From Streptomyces lanatus (GTDB lineage: Bacteria > Actinomycetota > Actinomycetes > Streptomycetales > Streptomycetaceae), in NCBI RefSeq assembly GCF_014655715.1, contig NZ_BNBM01000003.1, forward strand, positions 115,892 through 179,891: a DNA stretch of 64,000 nt, read 5' to 3'. The notes below the pieces were generated by a model. That model searched no databases. It was not told the DNA's origin and saw only the letters and a program-made list of their open reading frames with translations. A program made the position numbers and the translations under genes. Below, piece by piece: positions 18,390 through 27,745 of the stretch (position 1 is its first letter; each line of letters starts with the position of its first letter).

Positions 18390-19610
18390 CTATGCATCCG
18401 CTTGTGCGTCGACTCGTACGGAGAACTCACCCTCGGCGACCCGCGCGCGCAGCACCTCGTCGGCACTCACCTCGCCCGGATCCCGGACCACATGCCCGTC
18501 GGCCCGCTGCAGCACCGCATACCCCCGCTTCAGGGTCGCCGCGGGGGAGAGGGCCACCACGCGCGCGTGCGTGTGCGTCAGCTCGGACTCGGCGCGGTCG
18601 AGGTGATGGCCCAGGCAGCGGCGGCCGCGGTCGAGCAGGGACGCCACATGATCGGCACGCTCGTCGATCATCCGGTGCGGATCCTCTATCGAGGGCCGCG
18701 CGAGGGCGTGCGCCAGCCCGCGCTCCTCCCGCTCGACGATCCCCTCCACACACCGCCGCGCCCGGTCGCGCAGCATCCGCACCCGCTCGTACTCCTCCCC
18801 GACGTCCGGTACGACCTTCTTCGCGGCGTCGGTCGGGGTGGAGGCGCGCAGGTCGGCGACATGGTCGAGGAGGGGGTTGTCGGGCTCGTGCCCGATGGCG
18901 GACACCACCGGCGTACGGCACGAGGCGACGGCCCGCACGAGCTGCTCGTCGGAGAAGGGCAGCAGATCCTCGACGCTGCCGCCGCCGCGGGCGACGATGA
19001 TCACATCGACGTCGTCGATCTCATCGAGCTCCTTGACCGCCTGCACGACCTGCGGCACGGCGTGCACCCCCTGCACGGGGACGTTGCGCACCTCGAAGCG
19101 GACGGCCGGCCAGCGATGGCGGGCGTTCTCCAGGACGTCCCGCTCCGCGGCCGAGGCCCGTCCGCAGACCAGCCCGATGAGCTGAGGGAGGAAGGGGAGC
19201 GGCTTCTTCCGCTCCGGTGCGAAGAGCCCCTCGGCGGCGAGCGCCTTCTTCAGCATCTCCAGCCGGGCGAGCAGCTCACCGACGCCGACCGGCTTTATCT
19301 CCGTGGCGCGCAACGAGAGCTGACCGCGCGGGGCGTACCACTCGGGCTTCGCCAGCACGACGACCCGGGCGCCCTCGCTCACCACATCGGAGACGGCGTC
19401 GAACACCTGCCGATAGCAGGTCACGCTCACCGAGATGTCGTACGACGGATCCCGCAGCGTCAGAAACACCACGCCCGCGCCGGGCCGCCGCGACAACTGG
19501 GTGATCTGCCCCTCGACCCACACCGCCCCGAGCCGGTCGATCCACCCCCCGATGAGCCGTGACACCTCACCGACGGGCAGGGGGGACTCCGGGGTCGTGT
19601 TCACAGCCAT
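18390..19610 (-). CDS. xseA: Exodeoxyribonuclease VII large subunit
   Basis: 406-aa catalytic subunit of ExoVII. N-terminal OB-fold (about 10-105: [33 protein letters not shown]) and the nuclease core with [55 protein letters not shown] and [12 protein letters not shown] helical C-terminal part follows. The open frame continues upstream to 19751 with Gly/Arg-rich sequence; [16 protein letters not shown] at 19610 is the accepted family start. It is divergent from ispH. Confidence 0.93.
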   Translation of the reverse strand: MAVNTTPESPLPVGEVSRLIGGWIDRLGAVWVEGQITQLSRRPGAGVVFLTLRDPSYDISVSVTCYRQVFDAVSDVVSEGARVVVLAKPEWYAPRGQLSLRATEIKPVGVGELLARLEMLKKALAAEGLFAPERKKPLPFLPQLIGLVCGRASAAERDVLENARHRWPAVRFEVRNVPVQGVHAVPQVVQAVKELDEIDDVDVIIVARGGGSVEDLLPFSDEQLVRAVASCRTPVVSAIGHEPDNPLLDHVADLRASTPTDAAKKVVPDVGEEYERVRMLRDRARRCVEGIVEREERGLAHALARPSIEDPHRMIDERADHVASLLDRGRRCLGHHLDRAESELTHTHARVVALSPAATLKRGYAVLQRADGHVVRDPGEVSADEVLRARVAEGEFSVRVDAQADA

Positions 19611-19823
19611 GCGGCGAGCGTAACGGCCGCCACCGACAACGAGTGCGGGGACGGCCCGGGCCGCGTCGCCTCCGTCATCCGACGTACGCTCCACGGTCCC
19701 GCCCCGCCACCTCCCGCACCCCCCGGCCCCGCCCGCCCCACCGTCCCCCACCCTTCACAACCCGGTGCCGGTCTCCTCGTCAACCCGTCACCCACGCGAT
19801 CTCCGGGCCCCCCAACGCACCCT

Positions 19824-19829
19824 TACGAT
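19824..19829 (+). promoter_or_regulatory. -10 box for leaderless ispH mRNA
   Basis: TACGAT, a consensus-quality -10, ends seven bases before the ATG at 19837. Transcription would begin at or next to the start codon, giving a leaderless mRNA, which is common in Streptomyces. No clear -35 is seen. Confidence 0.45.
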
Positions 19830-19836
19830 GGGACGC

Positions 19837-20853
19837 ATGACTGCTTCGCCTGGCCGCCGTGTCCTGCTCGCCGCCCCCCGTGGCTACTGCGCGGGTGTGG
19901 ACCGCGCCGTGATCGCCGTCGAGAAAGCCCTGGAGCAGTACGGCGCTCCGGTGTACGTCCGGCACGAGATCGTCCACAACAAGTACGTCGTGCAGACCCT
20001 GGAGAAGAAGGGCGCCATCTTCGTCGAACGCACGGAGGAGGTGCCGCCGGGCAACATCGTGATGTTCTCGGCGCACGGCGTCGCCCCCGTCGTCCACGAG
20101 GAGGCCGCGCGCGGCCGGCTCGCCACCATCGACGCGACCTGCCCGTTGGTCACCAAGGTCCACAAGGAAGCCGTCCGCTTCGCGAACGAGGACTACGACA
20201 TCCTCCTGATCGGGCACGAGGGCCATGAAGAGGTCATCGGTACGTCCGGTGAGGCCCCCGAGCACATCCAGCTCGTCGACGGCCCGGGCGATGTCGCCAA
20301 GGTCGAGGTCCGCGACGAGTCGAAGGTCGTCTGGCTCTCCCAGACCACGCTGAGCGTGGACGAGACGATGGAGACCGTGGACGCGCTGCAGGAGAAGTTC
20401 CCGCAGCTCATCTCCCCGCCCAGCGACGACATCTGCTACGCCACGCAGAACCGCCAGCTCGCCGTGAAGCAGATGGGCGCCGAGGCCGAGCTGGTCATCG
20501 TGGTCGGCTCGCGCAACTCCTCCAACTCCAAGCGGCTGGTCGAGGTCGCCAAGCTGGCGGGCTCGCGCGAGGCCTACCTCGTGGACTTCGCCAGCGAGAT
20601 CGACGAGGCCTGGCTGGAGGGCGTGACCACGGTGGGCGTCACCTCGGGCGCCTCCGTGCCGGAGGTGCTGGTCGAGGAGGTCCTGGAGTGGCTCGCCGGG
20701 CGCGGTTACGGCGATGTCGAGCTGGTCAAGGCGGCCGAGGAGTCGATCACCTTCTCGCTGCCGAAGGAACTCCGCCGTGACCTGCGCGAGGAGGCGACGG
20801 CACTGATCGCCGAGCGGACCGGAACCGGAGACTCCGGCGACTCCGGGGAGTGA
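19837..20853 (+). CDS. ispH: 4-hydroxy-3-methylbut-2-enyl diphosphate reductase
   Basis: 338-aa IspH/LytB, the last enzyme of the MEP isoprenoid pathway, making IPP and DMAPP with a 4Fe-4S cluster. Cluster cysteines are in [24 protein letters not shown] and [11 protein letters not shown]. Substrate residues include [20 protein letters not shown] and [11 protein letters not shown]. Two in-frame upstream starts exist (19765 and ATG 19828). ATG 19837 ([18 protein letters not shown]) fits the family and the -10 box. Confidence 0.95.
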   Translation: MTASPGRRVLLAAPRGYCAGVDRAVIAVEKALEQYGAPVYVRHEIVHNKYVVQTLEKKGAIFVERTEEVPPGNIVMFSAHGVAPVVHEEAARGRLATIDATCPLVTKVHKEAVRFANEDYDILLIGHEGHEEVIGTSGEAPEHIQLVDGPGDVAKVEVRDESKVVWLSQTTLSVDETMETVDALQEKFPQLISPPSDDICYATQNRQLAVKQMGAEAELVIVVGSRNSSNSKRLVEVAKLAGSREAYLVDFASEIDEAWLEGVTTVGVTSGASVPEVLVEEVLEWLAGRGYGDVELVKAAEESITFSLPKELRRDLREEATALIAERTGTGDSGDSGE

Positions 20854-20882
20854 CTGTCAGTCCTCCGTCGTAACGTAGGGCC

Positions 20883-21632
20883 ATGCAGATCTTCGGCTTG
20901 GACATCGGTGGATCCGGGATCAAGGGTGCCCCGGTGGACCTCGACAGAGGCGATCTCGCTCAGGAGCGCTTCAAGGTGCTCACGCCGCACCCGGCCACAC
21001 CCGACGGGGTGGCCGACGGTGTGAAGCAGGTCGTCGAGCACTACGGCTGGACGGGGCCCGTCGGTCTCACCTTCCCCGGCGTGGTCACCGGCGGATCCAC
21101 CATCCGCACGGCGGCCAACGTCGACAAGAGCTGGATCGACACCGACGCGCGCACCCTGTTCAGCGACCGCCTCGGCGGCCACTCCGTGACGGTGGTCAAC
21201 GACGCGGACGCGGCGGGCGTCGCCGAGATGCACTTCGGCGCGGGCCGTGACCGCAAGGGTGCTGTGATCCTCCTCACCTTCGGCACGGGTATCGGCAGCG
21301 CCCTGTTCATCGACGGCCGCCTGGTCCCCAACACCGAGCTGGGCCACCTCGAACTGCACGGCCATGACGCCGAGAAGCGCGCCTCCAGCAAGGCCAAGGA
21401 GGACGAGGAGCTGACCTGGGAGCACTGGGCGCACCGCGTCCACAAGTACCTCGCCCATGTCGAGATGCTGTTCTCCCCGGAGCTGTTCATCATCGGCGGC
21501 GGTGTGAGCCGCAAGGCCCACAAGTTCCTGCCCTACATCAAGGGCATCAAGGCGGAGATCATCCCGGCCCAGCTGCAGAACAACGCGGGGATCGTGGGCG
21601 CCGCGATGCACGCGGCGGAGTCGGACGGGTAG
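20883..21632 (+). CDS. ppgK: Polyphosphate glucokinase (ROK family)
   Basis: 249-aa actinobacterial polyphosphate/ATP glucokinase that phosphorylates glucose using inorganic polyphosphate. ROK features: phosphate loop GLDIGGSGIKGAPVD, FPGVVTGGSTIRTAANVDKS, catalytic VVNDADAAGVAE, LTFGTGIGSALF, and the ELGHLELHG segment. A TAACGT box ends six bases before the ATG, so this mRNA may also be leaderless. Confidence 0.93.
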   Translation: MQIFGLDIGGSGIKGAPVDLDRGDLAQERFKVLTPHPATPDGVADGVKQVVEHYGWTGPVGLTFPGVVTGGSTIRTAANVDKSWIDTDARTLFSDRLGGHSVTVVNDADAAGVAEMHFGAGRDRKGAVILLTFGTGIGSALFIDGRLVPNTELGHLELHGHDAEKRASSKAKEDEELTWEHWAHRVHKYLAHVEMLFSPELFIIGGGVSRKAHKFLPYIKGIKAEIIPAQLQNNAGIVGAAMHAAESDG

Positions 21633-21660
21633 GGGCGGGCTGGGTGGCCGGGGCTGCCGG

Positions 21661-22437
21661 TCACGACGGTCGACGGCGGGCCGCCACCCGCCGGGCCACC
21701 AGCCGGACTCTCCGTACGATCACGACGACACCGGCGATCAGCGTCCCCCCGTACAGCCAGCCGGCCTCGGTGGCGAGGGCGGTCACCAGCCCCATCAGGT
21801 ACCCGCCGACGCCCCCACCGTCGCCGACCAACGGCAGCAGCCCCAAGGCGAACGCGATCGGCACCACCACCGGCGCGGTCAGCAGATCGCCCTCCCGCAC
21901 CCATACGGCGGTCAGCGCGCACACCGGGAGGAACAGCACGCCGTAGACGGTGAGCGACCCGAAGAGCAGCGAGTCGAGCCAGCCGAGCAGCAGCATCACG
22001 GCACCGCAGAACAGCCCGCTGCCCAGTCCCGTGAGCCGGGGCTCGGGAAACCGGCGTAGCGGCACCTGCGGCGCGGGGGCCGGACGCCGTACGGCCGCGG
22101 CGGCCTGCTCCGCACTCGGCCGCCGCTGGGAGACGGGCCGGTTGGAGCGGGCGGGCGGGGCGGAGGAGGGCCGCCGATACGACCGGGTCGCCCAGACGGA
22201 CCGCCCCGAACGGCTCACACGGCCACCACCCCCACTGTTCTTGCTCCCGTACGTGTTCCCACGCCCCTCGCCCCGCTCCACACCATCCCCGTCCGGCGCG
22301 AATCCGCGCTCGCCCCGAGTGGACCCGCCCTCGCGCCGCCCCGTACCACCCCCACCCCGCACCGCCTGTGGCGGCAACGGAGGCGGTGTACCGCGCGGCG
22401 ACTCATATCCGGCAGGTCGCGCCCTGTCTTGCTCCAC
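21661..22437 (-). CDS. DUF6542-type membrane protein
   Basis: 258-aa protein with a long disordered, Gly/Pro/Arg-rich cytoplasmic N-terminus (1-130) and about five hydrophobic helices in the last 120 residues (GLFCGAVMLLLGWLDSLLFG, VLFLPVCALTAVWV, PVVVPIAFALGLLPLV, YLMGLVTALATEAGWLYGG, LIAGVVVIV). It resembles a family I know as DUF6542 in Streptomyces; the function is unknown. It starts at GTG 22437 and converges on ppgK. Confidence 0.7.
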   Translation of the reverse strand: MEQDRARPAGYESPRGTPPPLPPQAVRGGGGTGRREGGSTRGERGFAPDGDGVERGEGRGNTYGSKNSGGGGRVSRSGRSVWATRSYRRPSSAPPARSNRPVSQRRPSAEQAAAAVRRPAPAPQVPLRRFPEPRLTGLGSGLFCGAVMLLLGWLDSLLFGSLTVYGVLFLPVCALTAVWVREGDLLTAPVVVPIAFALGLLPLVGDGGGVGGYLMGLVTALATEAGWLYGGTLIAGVVVIVRRVRLVARRVAARRRPS

Positions 22438-22658
22438 TGGTCCAACCTAGGTCGGTTTATGTGGCGAATCGGCCCTCGGACACGCCTAGGGGCGGACCTT
22501 GGCCAGGTGTTCGACAGGGCGCCGGGGCCGGGCGCGGCACGCCGTAGACTGGTGGATCGGCCCGTGCATCTGAGTCGCGTCGTCCGACCGAAGACGGACC
22601 GGGCCCCAGCCAGCCCCAGAAGTCCTCTCCAGTCCTCTCACGTACGGGAAGTCGCAAC

Positions 22659-23747
<1,089 letters not shown>

Positions 23748-23801
23748 TGGCTGGCGTACCACCACGTCGCTGATCTGGCTCTGGTAGACATGCAGGTCAG
23801 G

Positions 23802-23833
23802 AGGGGTTCGGTCCTTCGGGATCGGACCCCTTT
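23802..23833 (+). terminator. Rho-independent terminator of ychF with UUCG tetraloop
   Basis: A 13-bp stem (23802-23814 with 23819-23831, two G-U pairs) closes a UUCG tetraloop and is followed by TTT. It starts 54 bases after the ychF stop and is the most canonical terminator in the window. Confidence 0.85.
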
Positions 23834-23853
23834 GTCGATCGTGGGGTTCTCTA

Positions 23854-23884
23854 CTAACATCGATGTTGCTAACAATGTTGTTAG
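23854..23884. promoter_or_regulatory. Double operator-like dyad upstream of AAA ATPase gene
   Basis: Two adjacent AT-rich dyads: AACATCGATGTT, a perfect 12-bp palindrome at 23856-23867, and CTAACAA-TG-TTGTTAG at 23869-23884 with 7-bp arms. Both share a CTAACA half-site. They end 24 bases before the ATG of the AAA ATPase gene, where a repressor would block transcription. The regulator is unknown. Confidence 0.55.
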
Positions 23885-23908
23885 TGTCATGAGTGGAGGT
23901 CGGCAGGC

Positions 23909-25327
23909 ATGGTGGACTTCGTGGGCCGTCGGCAGGAGCTGGCGACGTTGGAGCGCGAGCTCCAGAAGGTGGCGGCTGGGGTTGGCGGGGAGCGTCCCGG
24001 ACGGTGCGTGATGTTGCGCGGGCGGCGCCGGGTGGGCAAGTCGCGACTGGTCGAGCGGTTCGCGGAGTCTTCCGGAGCGCCGTTCTTGTTCTACGCGGCG
24101 ACCGGCGCGTCCCCTGGGGATGATCTGGCGCGTCTGGCCCGGGACGCCCAGGCGTCGACGCTGCCGTTGGCGGGGCTGGTGGCCGCCGCGCGGCCGGAGA
24201 GCTGGAATGCCGCGTTCGATGTGCTGGCCGCGGCGCTGCCCGCCGACCGGGCAAGCGTGCTGGTCATCGACGAGGTGCCGTATCTGATGGATGCCGAGGG
24301 CGCTTTCGAGGGGATGCTGCAACGGGCCTGGGACCGGGTCCTGGAGACCAAGCCGGTGCTGCTGGTCCTCATCGGCTCCGATCTGTCGATGATGGAGGCT
24401 CTCAACAGCTACGGGCGCCCTTTTCATCAGCGAGGCCGGGAGATGGTCCTCGGGCCGCTGAACCCCGCCGAGGTCGGGAGGATGATCGGGCTGGAACCGG
24501 CGGAAGCCTTCGACGCCGCGCTGGTCACCGGGGGGCTGCCGCTGATCTGCGCGGAGTGGCCGCACGGGGCAGGGCTGTGGGACTTCCTCGGCGAGGCCCT
24601 GAACGACCCCGTCTCGGCCCTGCTGGTGTCGGCCGAGCGCTCGCTTGCCGCCGAATTCCCTCCGCAGGCTCAGGCGCGCAAGGTGCTGGCGGCCATCGGC
24701 AGTGGCGAGCGGACTTTCACCAACATCGCCCGTGCGGCCGGCGGGATCGGGGCCACGCCGCTGCAGCGCGCGCTGGAACTGCTCACGGACAAGCGGATCG
24801 TGGCTGCGGAGCTGCCCGTGTCGCTGCGTCCGTCGAAGGATCGCCGTTACCGGGTGGCGGATCCCTACCTGCGGTTCTGGCTGCATCTGCTCGGTCCGTC
24901 CATGGAGGAGATCGAACGAGGGCGGGGCGATCTGACGTTGGCGCGGATCCGGAAGAGCTGGACCAGTTGGCGAGGCCGGGCGATCGAGCCGCTCGTCCGC
25001 GAGGCGCTCGCCCGGATACTGCCCGACGAGCGGCTTCCCGCGGCCCCCGCGGTAGGGGGCTACTGGACCCGCACCAATGACGTCGAGATCGACATCGTCG
25101 GGGCGGACCGCGCCCCCCTCGCCAAGGAGCTGCTCTTCGTCGGCTCCGTCAAGTGGCTGGAGCGGTCCCCCTTCGACCGGCACGACCTGGCAGCCCTCCA
25201 TCGACACCGGGCCGCTCTCACGGACGATCCTGTTCCAGTCGTGGCGGTCTCACGCAACGGAGTCGACTGTCCGGGGCTCGATGCCGCCTACGGCCCGGGC
25301 GATCTGTTGGCCGCTTGGCCGCTGTGA
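23909..25327 (+). CDS. Archaeal-type AAA ATPase with C-terminal DUF234-like domain
   Basis: 472-aa STAND-like ATPase. Walker A GRRRVGKS (38-45), Walker B VLVIDEVPYLM (Asp121-Glu122), a winged-helix region (about 250-320) and a C-terminal DUF234-like domain of PD-(D/E)XK type. In that domain EIDIVG is present, but the usual E-x-K appears as S-V-K (FVGSVKW), so nuclease activity is doubtful. GGAGG lies nine bases ahead of the ATG. The family is patchily distributed, often accessory, and mostly uncharacterised. The gene follows the ychF terminator and its own operator-like dyad, so it is regulated separately. Confidence 0.82.
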   Translation: MVDFVGRRQELATLERELQKVAAGVGGERPGRCVMLRGRRRVGKSRLVERFAESSGAPFLFYAATGASPGDDLARLARDAQASTLPLAGLVAAARPESWNAAFDVLAAALPADRASVLVIDEVPYLMDAEGAFEGMLQRAWDRVLETKPVLLVLIGSDLSMMEALNSYGRPFHQRGREMVLGPLNPAEVGRMIGLEPAEAFDAALVTGGLPLICAEWPHGAGLWDFLGEALNDPVSALLVSAERSLAAEFPPQAQARKVLAAIGSGERTFTNIARAAGGIGATPLQRALELLTDKRIVAAELPVSLRPSKDRRYRVADPYLRFWLHLLGPSMEEIERGRGDLTLARIRKSWTSWRGRAIEPLVREALARILPDERLPAAPAVGGYWTRTNDVEIDIVGADRAPLAKELLFVGSVKWLERSPFDRHDLAALHRHRAALTDDPVPVVAVSRNGVDCPGLDAAYGPGDLLAAWPL

Positions 25328-25514
25328 GACCACCACCGCGCTACTGGTCGAGGCGTTCCACCGGCTGGCACAGGACGGTTCTGAGTTTTCCCGGGGCTGT
25401 TCTGCGGGGGTGGTGGAGGCCTGATGGGCGTAGTTGGGCGCTGGGGCCCTCGTGGAGGGGCAGGTGTCGTAGCCGGGAGATCTGTCAGTCCCCGCTGGTA
25501 GAACTGCCGCGCGC
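25328..25514. other. Non-coding stretch before gene remnant
   Basis: No gene, hairpin or repeat that I can support. It forms the first part of a 525-bp gap between the AAA ATPase gene and the WYL regulator. It may be further decayed coding sequence of the remnant that follows. Confidence 0.4.
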
Positions 25515-25845
25515 ATCACCCCTGAAGCGCTGCTGGCCGTGCGTGAACGGATGCCCGCTCTGCGGTCGTTGTTCCTCGGAGACATCACGGACGTGGAGTG
25601 CCATCTCTCCCGGATAGTTCCATGGGTGTTCTGAGCGACGCCGGTGCGAGTGCCCTCCTCGGCGGCCGCACCACCACTTCCTCAGCGAGCCCTGTCGGCA
25701 CCGCATACGCCAGGCGCTCGAACCCGCGGGCGTTCAGGTGGACCTCGACCAGGAATGCGTGCTGGACGTCAACGGCTTCCGGGTGCCCGGCAGGCACTAC
25801 GACCTTCGGGAGCCAGACATCTGTGCCGGGACGGACAGTTACTGA
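25515..25845 (+). pseudogene. Remnant of STM4015-like leucine-rich-repeat gene
   Basis: Two conceptual translations in different frames look like pieces of one family. The first (25515-25634) reads ITPEALLAVRERMPALRSLF and continues LGDITDVECHLSRI before a stop. The second (about 25669-25845) reads HHHFLSEPCRHRIRQALEPA and continues GVQVDLDQECVLDVNGF to a stop. I recognise these as resembling an internal strand and the C-terminus of the STM4015-type leucine-rich-repeat proteins of streptomycetes. The N-terminal half and the middle repeats are missing, which suggests deletion and frameshift. Recognition is by eye. Confidence 0.5.
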
Positions 25846-25852
25846 GCCCGCA

Positions 25853-26839
25853 TCACATCTCGGCGGGCGGGGAGGTTCCGTAGCGTGCGGCGAACGTGGT
25901 GGCGCGGTCGTGCAGGGCGGTGCGCAACGACTGCGGGGTCAGCGCCTCCGCGTCCATCCCGAGCTGCCACAGCGCCCACTCGGCGTGCCGTGCGTCCTGG
26001 AACGTCACCTCCAGCCGAAGCCGGCCGTCCGCGTCGGGTTCCTCCGCGCGGACGGCCAGCGCGGTGTCCAGCAACTCCTCCCGCCGGGCCGGGTTCAGCC
26101 GTACCGACACGGTGAGGTGGTCGCCGCCGGACAGGAACCGCGCGGAACGCTCCCGCCAGATCCGGTCCAGATCGACCCGGTTCGGTCGTTGTGCCGGTTC
26201 CGGGAGCTCCTCGGCGGCCAGTACGCGCGACAGGCGGTAGGTGCGGTCAGTGCCGGCTCTCGTGGCCAGCAGATAGCTCCGGTCCCGTACGGTGACCAGG
26301 CCGATCGGGTCCACGGTGCGCCAACGCGGTTCCTGGTCCGTGGCGGCGTAGTGGATACGGAGCTTGTGTCCGGCGAGTACCGCGCGCCGGACCTCGATCA
26401 TCGTGGTGCCGGGTACCGCCTCGGTGACCAGTCGGCGTGAGAGCAGATCGGTCTCCGGCTCGACGAGGAAACGCCGGGCCGCGTCACTCGCCGTGACCCG
26501 ATGGCTCTCGGGCAGCGCGTCGACCACCTTGCGCATGGCCGAGGCGAGCGCCGAGCCGAGGCCGAAGACCTGCTCTCCCCGCCCCGATCCGGCGGTCAGC
26601 ACGGCGAGGGCCTCGTCGTGATTCAGCCCCGTGAGCTCGGTCCGGAAACCGGGCAACAGCGCGAAACCACCATGCCGACCACGCTCGGCATGCACCGGGA
26701 CACCGGCCGCGGACAGCGCCTCGATGTCGCGCAGCACGGTACGGGTGGAGACCTCCAGCTCGCGGGCCAGCGTGTCCGCGGTCAGCCGACCGCGCTGGCG
26801 CAGCAGCAACACGAGCGAGACCAAACGGTCGGCGCGCAT
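25853..26839 (-). CDS. WYL-domain transcriptional regulator (YafY type)
   Basis: 328-aa regulator with an N-terminal DeoR-like HTH (1-60: LLRQRGRLTADTLARELEVS, TRTVLRDIEALSAAGVPVHA), a WYL ligand-binding domain (about 140-210: HYAATDQEPRWRTVDPIGLV, SYLLATR, TYRLSRVLAAEEL) and a C-terminal WCX dimerisation part. WYL proteins sense nucleic acid or nucleotide ligands and can be repressors or activators. It is divergent from a RidA gene. Four 10-bp direct repeats in the shared intergenic region are candidate binding sites. Confidence 0.88.
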   Translation of the reverse strand: MRADRLVSLVLLLRQRGRLTADTLARELEVSTRTVLRDIEALSAAGVPVHAERGRHGGFALLPGFRTELTGLNHDEALAVLTAGSGRGEQVFGLGSALASAMRKVVDALPESHRVTASDAARRFLVEPETDLLSRRLVTEAVPGTTMIEVRRAVLAGHKLRIHYAATDQEPRWRTVDPIGLVTVRDRSYLLATRAGTDRTYRLSRVLAAEELPEPAQRPNRVDLDRIWRERSARFLSGGDHLTVSVRLNPARREELLDTALAVRAEEPDADGRLRLEVTFQDARHAEWALWQLGMDAEALTPQSLRTALHDRATTFAARYGTSPPAEM

Positions 26840-26900
26840 GCGAAAAGCCTATCCAAATACATGACTGAGGATGTCGTGATTCATTGGCAAGCTCCTTCCC

Positions 26901-26940
26901 ACGAGTTCACACGAGTTCACGCGAGTTCAGGCGAGTTCAT
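26901..26940. repeat. Four tandem 10-bp iterons between WYL and RidA genes
   Basis: ACGAGTTCAC, ACGAGTTCAC, GCGAGTTCAG and GCGAGTTCAT follow each other without gaps. The 10-bp period puts all copies on the same DNA face. They lie 61 bp upstream of the WYL start and 50 bp upstream of the RidA start. They are probably a cooperative binding site for the WYL regulator. Confidence 0.65.
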
Positions 26941-26990
26941 ACGACATCGGCACCGGCGGCCTCTGGCTGGCCGACGGGAAGGGAGCGGAC

Positions 26991-27392
26991 GTGGCGATGG
27001 AACGAACGGCGGTCAACCCGGTGACATGGTCGGTCGAGATGGGGTTCAACCAGGGGGAGATCGTCTCCGGGCACACCCGCACCCTCTACTGCTCCGGCCA
27101 GACCGCGATGAGCAGCGACGGAAAACCACAGCACGACGGCGACATGGCGGCCCAACTCGCGCTGAGCATCGACAATCTGGAGGCCGTCCTCACCGAGGCC
27201 GACATGTCCCTCGCGAACCTCGTCCGCCTCAACGTCTACACCACCGACGTCGACCTGCTCTTCCAGCATTACGGCGAACTGGCGATGCGGCTGGGCACCG
27301 CCGGGGTCGCACCAACCACCACGATGCTCGGGGTGACACGGCTGGCGATACCGGGGCAGATGGTGGAACTCGAGGGCACCGCGGTCGCCTGA
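26991..27392 (+). CDS. RidA/YjgF family protein
   Basis: 133-aa member of the RidA (reactive enamine/imine deaminase) family. Motifs: TLYCSGQTAMSSDGKPQHDG, LSIDNLEAVLTEADMSLANL, VRLNVYTTDVDLL, and the closing VELEGTAVA. The Arg of the classic deaminase site (usually in R-x-C/V near residue 105) is not clearly present, so it may belong to a non-archetypal Rid subgroup. The start is GTG 26991 or ATG 26997, with GGGAG upstream. It is divergent from the WYL regulator, which probably controls it. Confidence 0.85.
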   Translation: MAMERTAVNPVTWSVEMGFNQGEIVSGHTRTLYCSGQTAMSSDGKPQHDGDMAAQLALSIDNLEAVLTEADMSLANLVRLNVYTTDVDLLFQHYGELAMRLGTAGVAPTTTMLGVTRLAIPGQMVELEGTAVA

Positions 27393-27409
27393 CGCGCCGC
27401 GCTGGAGCG

Positions 27410-27730
27410 TCAGTTCGTCGGCTGCCCGCTCCACCGCAACGTCACATCCAAATGCGCCCCACCACTCGCGCTCGACAGCAGCGCCCCGAGTTTGGCGTCC
27501 AGGGTGACGCCGAAGGTGACCTCGATCTCGTCGGGGCGTTGAGGGGCGTCGCGGAACTGGGTGAGGACCTCGGAGGCGGCGGTGGTGACGGGGGTGAGGG
27601 CGTCGCGGAGGGTGGTGGCCGCGGTTTCCAGGCGGGTGCCGAGGCCTACGGCTCCGGTGCCGGTGCGGGTGGGTGGGGCGACGAGGACGACGGTTCCGTC
27701 GGAGAGGGTGAACTGGACTGCGTCCGGCAT
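27410..27730 (-). CDS. Trypsin-co-occurring domain protein (CU044_2847 type)
   Basis: 106-aa protein, last gene of the protease/kinase operon. It begins with a beta-hairpin (VQFTLSDGTVVLVAPPTRTG). A helix follows (TRLETAATTLRDALTPVTTA), then strands IEVTFGVTLDAKLG and AHLDVTLRWSG. I recognise this as the trypsin-co-occurring domain family 1, small proteins encoded beside trypsin-like proteases in predicted conflict or signalling systems. Their function is unknown; they may be a protease substrate, inhibitor or effector. AGGAG sits about eight bases ahead of the ATG at 27730, 15 bp after the lipoprotein stop. Confidence 0.75.
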   Translation of the reverse strand: MPDAVQFTLSDGTVVLVAPPTRTGTGAVGLGTRLETAATTLRDALTPVTTAASEVLTQFRDAPQRPDEIEVTFGVTLDAKLGALLSSASGGAHLDVTLRWSGQPTN

Positions 27731-27745
27731 GGGGGTGGCTCCTGG

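Noticed and set aside
26860..26990. Plus-strand frame leading into RidA (YDIGTGGLWLADGKG...)
   Set aside because: It looks protein-like but contains the 10-bp iterons, has no start signal and extends beyond the RidA N-terminus; possibly remnant coding sequence, not supportable.
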